Assembly (NCBI RefSeq): GCF_023197165.1 | Contig: NZ_JALPRD010000009.1 | Location: 1 to 64,000, forward strand | DNA: 64,000 nt | Source of the DNA: Sphingopyxis sp. MSC1_008 | GTDB lineage: Bacteria > Pseudomonadota > Alphaproteobacteria > Sphingomonadales > Sphingomonadaceae | Direction: 5' to 3' | Shown here: in pieces, positions 8,032-15,913 of the stretch | How the letters are laid out: every line of letters begins with the position of its first letter | Numbering within the stretch: position 1 is the stretch's first letter | Notes under the pieces: generated by a model | The model's input: the letters and a program-made list of their open reading frames with translations, nothing else | Database searches by the model: none | Told to the model about the DNA's origin: nothing | Translations under genes and position numbers: made by a program

Positions 8032-10143
8032 TTAAGATGCTTCGTGCCCCGCCGCCGCCCGCTTCAACGCGTCTGCGACGATACCCGGCGTCAGGAGCTG
8101 GGGCAAAATCTCGGGCGCCTCCTTGTCGGGTGCATAGATGAGATAGAGCGGAACGCCGGAGCGGCCGAAGCGCTCCAATTCCCTTGCGATCCGGTCGTCG
8201 CGCCGCGTCCAGTCGGCGACCATATAGGCTGTGCCGGTTTCGGCGAGCAGCGCGCGCGTTCCCGCGCTCGCCAGCGCGGCGCGTTCGTTCACCTTGCAGG
8301 TGACGCACCAGTCCGCGGTGAAGTTCACGAATACGACCTTGCCCTGCGCCCGCGCGGCGGCGACGGCATCGGCGGTCCACGGCGTATCCGCGGCATCTTC
8401 GGAACCCGCCTCTGGTCCCGCAACGGGGGCGAACAGCGTCGCGGAGGCCGCGACGCCGAGACCGAAAATCACCGACAGAGCGGCCCCGATCGTCGACCCA
8501 AACGCGCGGCGCCCCGACATTTTCGCGATCTGGCGCCAGCCCCACAATGTGAGCCCCAACGCCAGCAGCAGACCCGCCGCGAGAATGAGCGCCAGCGCCT
8601 CGCTGCCCGTCTGGCGCGCGAACACCCAGACGAGCCAGAGCGCGGCGCCGTACATCGGAAAGGCGAGGATCGATTTCAGCCGCTCCATCCACGGTCCCGG
8701 CTTCGGAAACCGCCGCAGCAAGGCGGGCGAGAGGCTGATGACCAGATAGGGCAGCGCGAGCCCCAGGCCCAGCATGGCGAAAATCGCCAGCGCCATCGGC
8801 GCGGGCATCAGCAGCGCGGCGCCGAGCGCGAAGGCCATGAACGGCGCGGTACAGGGCGCGGCGACCACCACCGCGAGCACACCGGTAAAGAAGGCCCCCG
8901 ACCAGCCCGGAAGCCGCGTCAACCGGCTGCCCGCCCCGCTTGCGGGCAAGGCGACCTCGAAAACGCCCGAAAGATTGAGTCCGACGGCGAGCATGAGGAG
9001 CGCGAGCGCAGCCGTGACCGCTGGATTTTGCAGATGAAAACCCCAGCCCGCCGCCTCGCCCGCCGCCCGAAAGGCGAGCAAGGCGGCCGCTAGAACGACA
9101 AAGGTTGCCAGAACGCCGAAAAGAAAGGCGATCCCGTCGCGGCGTGCCTCGTGCGGAGCGTGCGCCGAGGCGGCCAGCGATGCGGCTTTCATGGCGAGGA
9201 TCGGGAACACGCACGGCATCAGGTTCAGGATCAGGCCGCCGATGAGTGCGAACAGCGCCGCCTGCGCAAAGATAAGGATAGTCGTATCGCCCGCCGACGA
9301 CGAAGGGGCGGCCGACGGGTTGGCGGTTATCTCCCATGCCCCGCCGGGCGTCGACAGGACGCCCTTGATGGGTTTCGTGAGGCCGGCAGCAACAATCGCT
9401 CCCCCGGCTTTCATCCGCAGGCTTAGTTCGTCGCCCTTCCATTCGGCGCGCTGTGCAGCGGGATGTTCGACTACGCCGCCGTCGAAGGGGAAGAAATAGG
9501 CGTCGCCGGCGGCGCTCGGCTTCAGCGCAGTTCCGCGGACGGTCAGCACGAGATCCGCACTGTCGCGGACAAGGCGGGCATCGATGTCGGCGGCACGCGG
9601 CGCGCTATCGACGATGCGTTCGATTGCGGCGCCTTCCCCGGCCGTCAGCGGCGGCACGGCTTCGCGGATCGCCAGTTCGAGCTTCACGACGCGCTCGTCG
9701 GGGACACACATCTCGTCGCTGCAGACCATCGAGAGGACTGTGACGCTGAGCGGCAGCGTCGATCCCGGCCTAGCCGACGCGGGGATTTCGATCGGTACGG
9801 GCAGATAGACCTGGCGCGAATAGCCGTAGTTCATCAGGCCCTTGACCGGCTGGCGCTCGGGCAGCGGCCACAGGATCGGACCCGCCGAAACGCCCGGCGG
9901 CAGCGACCATGTCAGCTCGGTTGCGCCGCCCGAATCGCCCGGGTTACGCCAATAGGTGTGCCAGCCGGGTTTGATATCCTGGCGCACCGCAACGATCGCG
10001 GTCGACCCCGGTGCCGCCCATTGGTGCATCGGGACGAGCGATACTTCGATATTCTCCGAGTACATCGTTTGCGCCGAAGCTGGCGCAAGCGCGGTTACGG
10101 CGAGGATCAGGGCCCAGAGAGAGACGCGGAACAAACGCACCAT
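8032..10143 (-). CDS. dsbD: DsbD-like thiol:disulfide interchange protein
   Basis: A 703-residue inner-membrane protein in three parts. A signal peptide and periplasmic immunoglobulin-like DsbD domain contain MVCSDEMCVPDE. A central membrane domain of about eight helices has the two redox cysteines in LMPCVFPIL and AAPCTAPFM. The C-terminal thioredoxin domain has ADWCVTCK. Such proteins carry electrons from cytoplasmic thioredoxin across the membrane to periplasmic substrates. The ATG at 10143 (MVRLFRVSLWALIL) is chosen over an in-frame TTG two codons upstream. The downstream thioredoxin-fold lipoprotein is the likely client. Confidence 0.88.
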   Translation of the reverse strand: MVRLFRVSLWALILAVTALAPASAQTMYSENIEVSLVPMHQWAAPGSTAIVAVRQDIKPGWHTYWRNPGDSGGATELTWSLPPGVSAGPILWPLPERQPVKGLMNYGYSRQVYLPVPIEIPASARPGSTLPLSVTVLSMVCSDEMCVPDERVVKLELAIREAVPPLTAGEGAAIERIVDSAPRAADIDARLVRDSADLVLTVRGTALKPSAAGDAYFFPFDGGVVEHPAAQRAEWKGDELSLRMKAGGAIVAAGLTKPIKGVLSTPGGAWEITANPSAAPSSSAGDTTILIFAQAALFALIGGLILNLMPCVFPILAMKAASLAASAHAPHEARRDGIAFLFGVLATFVVLAAALLAFRAAGEAAGWGFHLQNPAVTAALALLMLAVGLNLSGVFEVALPASGAGSRLTRLPGWSGAFFTGVLAVVVAAPCTAPFMAFALGAALLMPAPMALAIFAMLGLGLALPYLVISLSPALLRRFPKPGPWMERLKSILAFPMYGAALWLVWVFARQTGSEALALILAAGLLLALGLTLWGWRQIAKMSGRRAFGSTIGAALSVIFGLGVAASATLFAPVAGPEAGSEDAADTPWTADAVAAARAQGKVVFVNFTADWCVTCKVNERAALASAGTRALLAETGTAYMVADWTRRDDRIARELERFGRSGVPLYLIYAPDKEAPEILPQLLTPGIVADALKRAAAGHEAS

Positions 10144-10338
10144 ATACAAACCAGCCGATCATTCATTGTTGCGCGCTGCCGCCCCGTCGTACAGCGCGGC
10201 CGAGAGCAACATCAACTTGTCGCAACTTTATGGCAAAGACGCCGATGTCCCCATTCCGACTTGCGGCTGGACGCCTTCACAGCGATGCAGTCCCAATATG
10301 GGCGGTGGAATGATGATCGATAAAGCGGGGCGCGGGCG

Positions 10339-11337
10339 GTGACGCCGGGCGAACTGCGCGACCTTTTGGAAACGCGGCAGGTCGCGATCTACTTCGGCGC
10401 CGTGTTGCTTGGCGCGCTGGCGGGCGCGCTGATCCCCGGCGCCAAAGCGCTCGAACCGGCGATCAACCCCGCGCTCGCGTTCATGCTGTTCGTGACCTTT
10501 CTCCAGGTGCCGCTGGCGGCGCTCGGCCAAGCGCTGCGCGATCTCCGGTTCCTAGCCGCGCTGCTGTCGGTCAACTTCCTCGTCGTGCCATTGCTGGTGG
10601 CGGCGCTGATCCAGTTCGCGCCCGACGATCCGCTCATCCGGCTCGGGGTGCTGATCGTGCTGCTTTGCCCGTGTATCGATTATGTCGTGACCTTCGCGCA
10701 TCTCGGCCGCGCCGATGCCCGGCTGCTGCTGGCTTCCACCCCGGCGCTGCTCATCGCACAGATGCTCTTGCTACCGCTGTATCTCGCCGCATTTCTCGGC
10801 GAGGCGGCCGCGAGCCTGGTCCAGCCCGGCCCGTTCGTCCACGCTTTCCTCTGGCTGATCGCCTTGCCGCTCGCGCTGGCGATCCTGTGTCAGCTCTGGG
10901 CGGCGCGCAGCCGCGCGGGTGCGCGCGCGGCGGCCGCGCTCGGCCTGCTCCCCGTCCCAGCGACGGCACTCGTGCTCTTGATCGTCATCGCCGCGGTCCT
11001 GCCGCAGCTTGGCGCCGCGATCCCGGCAGCACTCAGCGTCTTGCCGCTCTATATCGCCTTCGCGGTGATCTCTCCCGTCGCGGGATGGCTCGTGGCCCGC
11101 GCCATACGGCTCGATGCGCCCGGCGGCCGCGCGGTCGCGTTCAGTGCCGGCACGCGCAATTCGCTCGTCGTGTTGCCGCTGGCGTTGGCCGTTCCCGGCG
11201 CCATGCCGGTGTTGCCCGCGATCATCGTCGCGCAGACGCTCGTCGAGCTGCTATTCGAGCTCCTATATGTTCGCACGATCGCGCAAATGGGCGCGGATCT
11301 CCCGACGATCGGCCGACTCCACCAGCGGCGAAAATGA
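10339..11337 (+). CDS. BASS/arsenic-resistance type transporter
   Basis: A 332-residue integral membrane protein with about ten hydrophobic segments. The motif LCPCIDYVVTFAHLGR with a Cys-Pro-Cys in a helix, and PGAMPVLPAIIVAQTLVEL near the end, match the bile-acid:sodium symporter superfamily members annotated as arsenic resistance proteins. No arsR, arsC or arsH gene is nearby, so arsenite transport is only a family-level guess. It starts at GTG 10339 with a weak ribosome site. It is divergent from dsbD across about 195 bases. Confidence 0.72.
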   Translation: MTPGELRDLLETRQVAIYFGAVLLGALAGALIPGAKALEPAINPALAFMLFVTFLQVPLAALGQALRDLRFLAALLSVNFLVVPLLVAALIQFAPDDPLIRLGVLIVLLCPCIDYVVTFAHLGRADARLLLASTPALLIAQMLLLPLYLAAFLGEAAASLVQPGPFVHAFLWLIALPLALAILCQLWAARSRAGARAAAALGLLPVPATALVLLIVIAAVLPQLGAAIPAALSVLPLYIAFAVISPVAGWLVARAIRLDAPGGRAVAFSAGTRNSLVVLPLALAVPGAMPVLPAIIVAQTLVELLFELLYVRTIAQMGADLPTIGRLHQRRK

Positions 11338-11399
11338 CGACGGCAATTGGACTATATCGCAGGCCGACGATAGGATTGAGACGGAAGAGGATGACCCGG

Positions 11400-11642
11400 A
11401 TGTTGCGAATTACGATAGCGACCTGCCTGATTGCGCTCGCCGGTTGTACGCCGGCGCCTTCCGGCGAACCAGCCACGGCTATGGTGGGAATGCCGAACCC
11501 GGCGGCGGAGTTCTGCATTGCGCAGGGGGGCAAGACCGAGATCCGTAAGACCGCCGACGGCGAAGCGGGCTATTGCCATCTTCCCGACGGGCGCGTCGTC
11601 GATGAGTGGGAATATTTTCGAGCGAACCACCCGAAAAAGTGA
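11400..11642 (+). CDS. Small DUF333 lipoprotein
   Basis: An 80-residue lipoprotein: signal segment MLRITIATCLIALAGC with lipobox Cys16, then a DUF333 domain reading NPAAEFCIAQGG, GYCHLPDGRVVDEWEYFR. DUF333 proteins are small exported proteins of unknown function sometimes called putative hemolysins. AGAGG lies 9 bases before the ATG at 11400 and abuts the earlier in-frame ATG at 11391, so the later start is preferred. It lies 62 bases downstream of the transporter and 33 bases before the ZIP gene, in a likely operon. Confidence 0.8.
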   Translation: MLRITIATCLIALAGCTPAPSGEPATAMVGMPNPAAEFCIAQGGKTEIRKTADGEAGYCHLPDGRVVDEWEYFRANHPKK

Positions 11643-11675
11643 GGCGGGCGGTGAACCCGGCCAAGCGCATCCGGC

Positions 11676-12428
11676 ATGATTGAAGCCGGCTTCTGGGGGC
11701 TCGTCAGCGGTTCGGCGCTGATCCTGGGCGCATTGATCGCCTGGTTCTTCGCGCTGCCGCAGCGGCTGATCGCCGGCATCATGGCGCTCGGGGCCGGCGT
11801 GCTGATTTCCGCCGTCGCGTTCGACCTGGTCGATGAAGCCTTGCAGCAGGGCGGGATTGGGGCGACCGCGGCGGGGTTCATCGGGGGCGCCTTGCTGTTC
11901 ACCATGGCCAACATCGTCATCGCGAGGCAGGGCGCGCGCCACCGCAAGCGATCGGGTTGGAACGAACAGGAGCGCCAGCCGCATGTCGACAGCGGCGGCG
12001 GCCTTGCCATTGCCGTCGGTGCCCTGATCGACGGCATACCCGAATCGATCGTCATCGGCGTCAGCCTTCTCGACGGCGGGTCGGTCAGCACCGTCACCGT
12101 CGCGGCGGTCTTTCTGTCGAACGTGCCCGAAGGCCTGTCGAGCGCCGCCGGGATGAAGAAGGCGGGACGCGGGCCGGCCTATATCTTCGGGGTGTGGACG
12201 GGCATCGCCCTGGCGTCGGGATTGGCGGCGATGCTGGGCAATGTCGCGCTGGCTGGAGCCGCGCCGGAGACGCTCGCCGCCGTGACCGCGGTCGCGGCGG
12301 GCGCTATCCTCGCCATGCTGGTCGACACGATGATCCCCGAAGCGACCGAGGAAACGCACGACTATAGCGGCCTGATTGCCACCATCGGTTTCCTGTCGGC
12401 CTTCATGCTGAGCAAATGGGGCGGATGA
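11676..12428 (+). CDS. ZIP family metal transporter
   Basis: A 250-residue membrane protein of the ZIP family, which brings Zn2+ or other divalent metals into the cytoplasm. It has about eight transmembrane helices. The metal-site helices are ALIDGIPESIVIG and FLSNVPEGLSS, giving the conserved D/E and N-P-E-G residues. The usual HNxPEG histidine positions are replaced by Asp and Ser, as in the bacterial ZIP subgroup close to this protein, so the metal preference is open. The hydrophilic loop after the third helix contains His and Arg. It is probably co-transcribed with the DUF333 gene. Confidence 0.85.
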   Translation: MIEAGFWGLVSGSALILGALIAWFFALPQRLIAGIMALGAGVLISAVAFDLVDEALQQGGIGATAAGFIGGALLFTMANIVIARQGARHRKRSGWNEQERQPHVDSGGGLAIAVGALIDGIPESIVIGVSLLDGGSVSTVTVAAVFLSNVPEGLSSAAGMKKAGRGPAYIFGVWTGIALASGLAAMLGNVALAGAAPETLAAVTAVAAGAILAMLVDTMIPEATEETHDYSGLIATIGFLSAFMLSKWGG

Positions 12429-12722
12429 CAGCAAGCGCTTCTGGCTGCTGGAGGATTTTTGCTGTGAGTTCCGCCGGGACAATCGGCATTTATCGAACCA
12501 CAGACCTTGCCATCATGGCGAGCCTGAGTAAGATCGACGCGAAGGCGGCCAAGCGCATCGCGCGAATATCGAGATATGGCCGGCCCTGAAAACTCGCTCG
12601 CAGCGGCCGCGTATCGGCCGTGGCACCGCGAAGGCGCTTGGCTCTACGAGCCGGCGTGAAGCGACCAGCTACCGCATCGGCGGCACGGAAGGCCCAGACC
12701 TTTCCAGAAGGAGGAACATCAA
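12429..12722. other. Spacer with no recognisable gene
   Basis: Nearly 300 bases between the ZIP transporter and the fasciclin gene. A frame near 12432-12515 reads FWLLEDFCCEFRRD and stops, and an ATG at 12516 opens only 24 codons. Neither can be assigned, and they could be remnants of a lost gene. The AGAAGGAGG site just before 12723 belongs to the fasciclin gene. Confidence 0.35.
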
Positions 12723-13307
12723 ATGCATAGAAAATATCTTGCGAGTCCCCTGCTCGTGGTAGCGCTTGCCATCGCCGCCCTTCCCCAAAATGCGGCGGGC
12801 CAAGAGGCGCCTGCCGCCGTCCAGACCAGCGAAATCGGCGGCAAAAAGCTCTACTCGACCTGGAACATCGTACAGAATGTTACGGCGTCACCGCGCCACA
12901 AGACGCTGGTTAAAGCCATAAGCGCCGCAGGCCTGGTCGACGAGCTGAGCGGCGCCGAGCCGTTCACGATCCTCGCCCCCACCGACAAGGCGTTTGCCGC
13001 CGTGCCGAAAATGACGTCGTGGCTCATGATGCCGGCCAATCAAACGGCGCTGAAGAAGGTTCTCGATTTTCACATTTTGGCCGGCCGGCTCGATGCCAAT
13101 GACCTGTTCACGAAGATCAAAAGCGGCGGCGGCAAAGCGCAGCTGACGACCGTAGCCGGCGAAACGCTGACCCTCACCGAGACGCGAGGAAATATCAAGG
13201 TCGCCGGGACGCAGGGAAGCCTTGGCTTTATCACCCAGCCCGACATCGCCATGTCGAACGGCATGATGCATGTCCTAAACGGGTTATTGATGCCCACGCT
13301 GCCCTAG
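12723..13307 (+). CDS. Secreted fasciclin-domain protein
   Basis: A 194-residue exported protein with a signal peptide of about 26 residues (cleavage near NAAGQ). One FAS1 domain follows, with the conserved H1 segment EPFTILAPTDKAFAAVP, the YH-like VLDFHILAGRL, and the H2 region MSNGMMHVLNGLLMP. FAS1 domains mediate adhesion or polymer binding at the cell surface. AAGGAGG lies 8 bases upstream of the ATG. It stands alone between spacers, and its ligand is unknown. Confidence 0.9.
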   Translation: MHRKYLASPLLVVALAIAALPQNAAGQEAPAAVQTSEIGGKKLYSTWNIVQNVTASPRHKTLVKAISAAGLVDELSGAEPFTILAPTDKAFAAVPKMTSWLMMPANQTALKKVLDFHILAGRLDANDLFTKIKSGGGKAQLTTVAGETLTLTETRGNIKVAGTQGSLGFITQPDIAMSNGMMHVLNGLLMPTLP

Positions 13308-13408
13308 TCGTTTACCATCCCATTCCGCCGTCGCCGCTTCGTCGACCTCATCGTCGGCGTCGTTCGGACTCGGCGCCGCCGAGACCGATAAACCCGCCAA
13401 GCGTCGCG

Positions 13409-13954
13409 TCACGCCAGCAACGGATCGCCGACGTACCGCTCATATTCCTGCTGATAGCGCTTGGTGAGCATGGCCTCGTCGGCGACCGACGCGCTCTCTT
13501 TGAGCTCGAGAAACCAAGTGCCTTCTTCCTGATACATATGATGCCTCACGGCACCCTCGATATGCTCAAGCTTGTCGATGAAATCCTGGGACATGAGATT
13601 GAGCTTCTCCAGCAGCGCCATCTCTACCTTGACCATCGCCTGCTCATCGTAGCCCATGGCCGCGTGCGCCTTGTGCGCCTCATCGGCCATGGCGGGGTAG
13701 ATGACGGCCTCTTCGGCGATCGCATGGCCGGTCAGGATGACGCCGAGTTTCTTGAGCGCGGCCGCCCGGCTCACACCGTCATTGCACGCCTTCACTTCAG
13801 CAAAGGCGTCCTCAAGGTCCAAATGATGCTGAAGGATTTGGTCGAGCCAGTCGCCAGGCATCGCGGCGTCGTTCGCCTTGGTGCGCGCTTCGCGACGTGC
13901 CTCCTCGCTTTCGGGAGGCGTGACGGCGGCGATAAAGCGGTCGAGAAGCGACAT
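13409..13954 (-). CDS. Hemerythrin HHE-domain protein
   Basis: A 181-residue, mostly helical protein with hemerythrin-type metal ligands: QHHLDLEDAF, GHAIAEEAVIYP and RHHMYQEEGTWF. These supply the His and Glu ligands of a di-iron site. Bacterial HHE proteins sense or store O2, NO or iron, or take part in repair of iron centres. AGGAGA lies 6 bases before the ATG at 13954; the longer open frame upstream is not supported. A palindrome at 14040-14056 lies in its promoter region. Confidence 0.88.
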   Translation of the reverse strand: MSLLDRFIAAVTPPESEEARREARTKANDAAMPGDWLDQILQHHLDLEDAFAEVKACNDGVSRAAALKKLGVILTGHAIAEEAVIYPAMADEAHKAHAAMGYDEQAMVKVEMALLEKLNLMSQDFIDKLEHIEGAVRHHMYQEEGTWFLELKESASVADEAMLTKRYQQEYERYVGDPLLA

Positions 13955-14293
13955 GGATATTCTCCTGATCGGCGCAACCAGAAGTTGGGCGCCGCAAGAA
14001 GAACCCCCGCGCGAAAGGCTATGTTCCGTATGCCCCGGATAACCCAACATGGGTTAGTATGATTTTGCGTGGGACCGATCGAATGCGGCTACGCGCCGCT
14101 CTGACCGACGCAGGCGTTCGCACTCTGATGAGGAGATTTCTGTAAAGCTGACGTCCGTGCCCCGGATCTGCTACTCGACGGATTGTTCTGGCCGAAGGGC
14201 ACAGGGAAGAAATTTGAATTTCCGGTGTCCCTCTCCCGCGCTCGCGCGTCTACAGCCTCATGCCCATAGTTTCGCAGGACGCGCCGCCTTCTC
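13955..14293. other. Divergent spacer between hemerythrin and sigma factor genes
   Basis: About 340 bases with no gene. It carries the promoters of the hemerythrin gene (left) and the ECF sigma operon (right) and the perfect palindrome at 14040-14056. No other structure is clear. Confidence 0.5.
14040..14056. promoter_or_regulatory. Palindromic operator candidate upstream of hemerythrin gene
   Basis: TAACCCA and TGGGTTA form a perfect 7-bp inverted repeat around the spacer ACA. It lies about 86 bases before the hemerythrin start. The symmetry suits binding by a dimeric repressor, but I do not recognise the family. Confidence 0.4.
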
Positions 14294-14797
14294 ATGCAAC
14301 CCGTTAGAGATCAGCTGAACCTCGGTCGCCGATGGCGCCCCGCGTTGCTGTCCTATTTTCTTCGGCGGGTGCGCGATCATGCCGAAGCCGAGGATCTGAC
14401 GCAGGAACTGATTGCGAAGCTTTTGAAGCATGAAGGCGACGACTTCGCTTCGCCCGAGGCCTATATATTCCAGATGGCATCCAATCTTCTGGCCGACCGG
14501 GCGCGGCGGATGAAGGTGCGCGCGCAGTACCGCGAACTGCTCGGCCGGAGCGAAGAGGCCGGAATCGACCCCATCGATCCTTTTCGGGTTGCGGCGGGCC
14601 GCGCCGAGCTTTCGGTGCTGGCGACGGCACTGGCGTCGCTCCCCGAACGCACGCAGACCATCTTCATTCTCTATCGGCTAGAAAATCTGGGGCAGGACAA
14701 GATCGCCGAAACCTTCGGCATTTCGGTGAGCGCGGTCAAGAAACACGTCGCACGCGCGATGGCGGGACTGATGAAGGAAATGAGGAGCGTGCCATGA
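14294..14797 (+). CDS. fecI: ECF sigma factor, FecI-like
   Basis: A 167-residue extracytoplasmic-function sigma factor. Region 2 covers about residues 15-75 (YFLRRVRDHAEAEDLTQELI, ASPEAYIFQMASNLLADRAR). Region 4 covers about 105-160 (LPERTQTIFILYRLENLGQDKIAETFGIS). It would direct RNA polymerase to a small set of promoters, including that of the receptor downstream. It is followed with a 4-base overlap by a FecR-type anti-sigma factor and then a TonB receptor with an STN domain, a standard cell-surface signalling unit. Confidence 0.92.
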   Translation: MQPVRDQLNLGRRWRPALLSYFLRRVRDHAEAEDLTQELIAKLLKHEGDDFASPEAYIFQMASNLLADRARRMKVRAQYRELLGRSEEAGIDPIDPFRVAAGRAELSVLATALASLPERTQTIFILYRLENLGQDKIAETFGISVSAVKKHVARAMAGLMKEMRSVP

Positions 14798-15816
14798 GCA
14801 GCGAAACGACTGCCGTGTCCGCAGCCGACGAGGCCATCGAAGCCGCGGCACTTTGGTGCATCCAGCTATCCGATGGCGAATTGAGCGAGAGCGAATGGGC
14901 CGAGTTCGAAGCCTGGCTCGCAAGCCCCGGGCACGCCGACCTGTTCCAGGAAGCAACCGCGGTTTGGCAGGCATCGGGCGCGGTGGGCGACTGGCCGCAG
15001 GTCATCGCGCTGCGGACGAAGGCGCTCACGCAATTCCGCAAGACGAACGAGCGCCGCTGGCTCCCCGCGCCGTCGCGGCGACTGGCGTGGATTTCCGGCC
15101 TTGCTGCCGCGCTGCTGCTCGCGGTCACCATCACCCTGTTCTGGCATCTCGATCGGCCGAGCGAATATGAAACCGGGATCGGCGAGCGGCAGGTCGCGGT
15201 GCTCGATGACGGATCGCGCGTCTCGCTCGATGCCGTAACCCTGATGAATGTCCGTATGAAGGACGAGTCCCGCCAGGTCGAACTCGTCGGGGGGCGCGCG
15301 AAATTCGACGTCGCAAAGGACCCGCTTCGCCCGTTCACCGTGGCGGCCGGCGACAAGCTGGTCGTGGCGGTGGGGACATCGTTCAGCGTCGAACTGATCG
15401 AGGGCGACGTCCGTGTCATCCTTTATGAAGGCCAGGTCGAGGTGCGTGACACGTCCGACACGGCCCCGTCGGCGAACACGACGCCGCGGCGCCTGCTGAT
15501 GCGGCCCGGCAGTGAGCTCGTCGATTCGGTGGGCTCGGTCAAACCCGCGCGGATCATACGGCCCGACCTGACGCAATCGCTGAGCTGGGAGCAAGGATTG
15601 ATCAATTTCGATCGCGAGCCGCTGGCGAGCGCGGTCGAACGCATGAACCGCTATTCGACGAAGCAGATCCGGATATCCGACGCCGCGCTTGGCGCTATCC
15701 GGGTCGACGGCATGTTCAAGGCGGGCGACGTCGATGCTTTCGTCGAAGGCGTTGCCGCGCTGCACCCGCTCAGGCCGAAAAATATCGGCGGCGAAATCGT
15801 GCTGGAACGCCGATGA
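14794..15816 (+). CDS. fecR: FecR-like anti-sigma factor / signal transducer
   Basis: A 340-residue single-pass inner-membrane protein. The N-terminal cytoplasmic sigma-binding module (AALWCIQLSDGELSESEWAE) is followed by a transmembrane helix at about 97-117 and a periplasmic FecR domain (YETGIGERQVAVLDDGSRVSL) with a C-terminal STN-like part (INFDREPLASAVERMNRY). It relays the state of the outer-membrane receptor to the sigma factor. Its ATG overlaps the sigma factor stop as ATGA, so the two are coupled. Confidence 0.92.
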   Translation: MSSETTAVSAADEAIEAAALWCIQLSDGELSESEWAEFEAWLASPGHADLFQEATAVWQASGAVGDWPQVIALRTKALTQFRKTNERRWLPAPSRRLAWISGLAAALLLAVTITLFWHLDRPSEYETGIGERQVAVLDDGSRVSLDAVTLMNVRMKDESRQVELVGGRAKFDVAKDPLRPFTVAAGDKLVVAVGTSFSVELIEGDVRVILYEGQVEVRDTSDTAPSANTTPRRLLMRPGSELVDSVGSVKPARIIRPDLTQSLSWEQGLINFDREPLASAVERMNRYSTKQIRISDAALGAIRVDGMFKAGDVDAFVEGVAALHPLRPKNIGGEIVLERR

Positions 15817-15877
15817 CCGATTTTTATCGCCGCGTCGATGTCCCCCCGCCGGCGTCGTGCGTCCTTCTCCTGTGACA

Positions 15878-15895
15878 GCCCGGCAAAAGCCGGGC
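15878..15895 (+). promoter_or_regulatory. Hairpin in the leader of the TonB receptor gene
   Basis: GCCCGGC, loop AAAA, GCCGGGC form a perfect 7-bp hairpin. It ends 18 bases before the receptor ATG and directly before the AGGGGGGA ribosome site. It could be a processing or stability element separating receptor and regulator expression; no U-run follows, so it is not a classical terminator. Confidence 0.4.
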
Positions 15896-15913
15896 GCAGC
15901 AGGGGGGACTATC

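Noticed and set aside
8015..9442. Long open extension upstream of the thioredoxin-like lipoprotein
   Set aside because: It lies inside the DsbD-like gene in another frame, is rich in Arg and Gly without domains, and a GTG with a strong ribosome site starts the real gene at 8014.
10665..11390. Open frame leading into the DUF333 lipoprotein
   Set aside because: It overlaps the transporter gene in another frame. Only the part from 11400 has a signal peptide and a domain.
12429..12722. Short frame reading FWLLEDFCCEFRRD and a 24-codon frame
   Set aside because: Too short and without a family match. Listed only as possible remnants.
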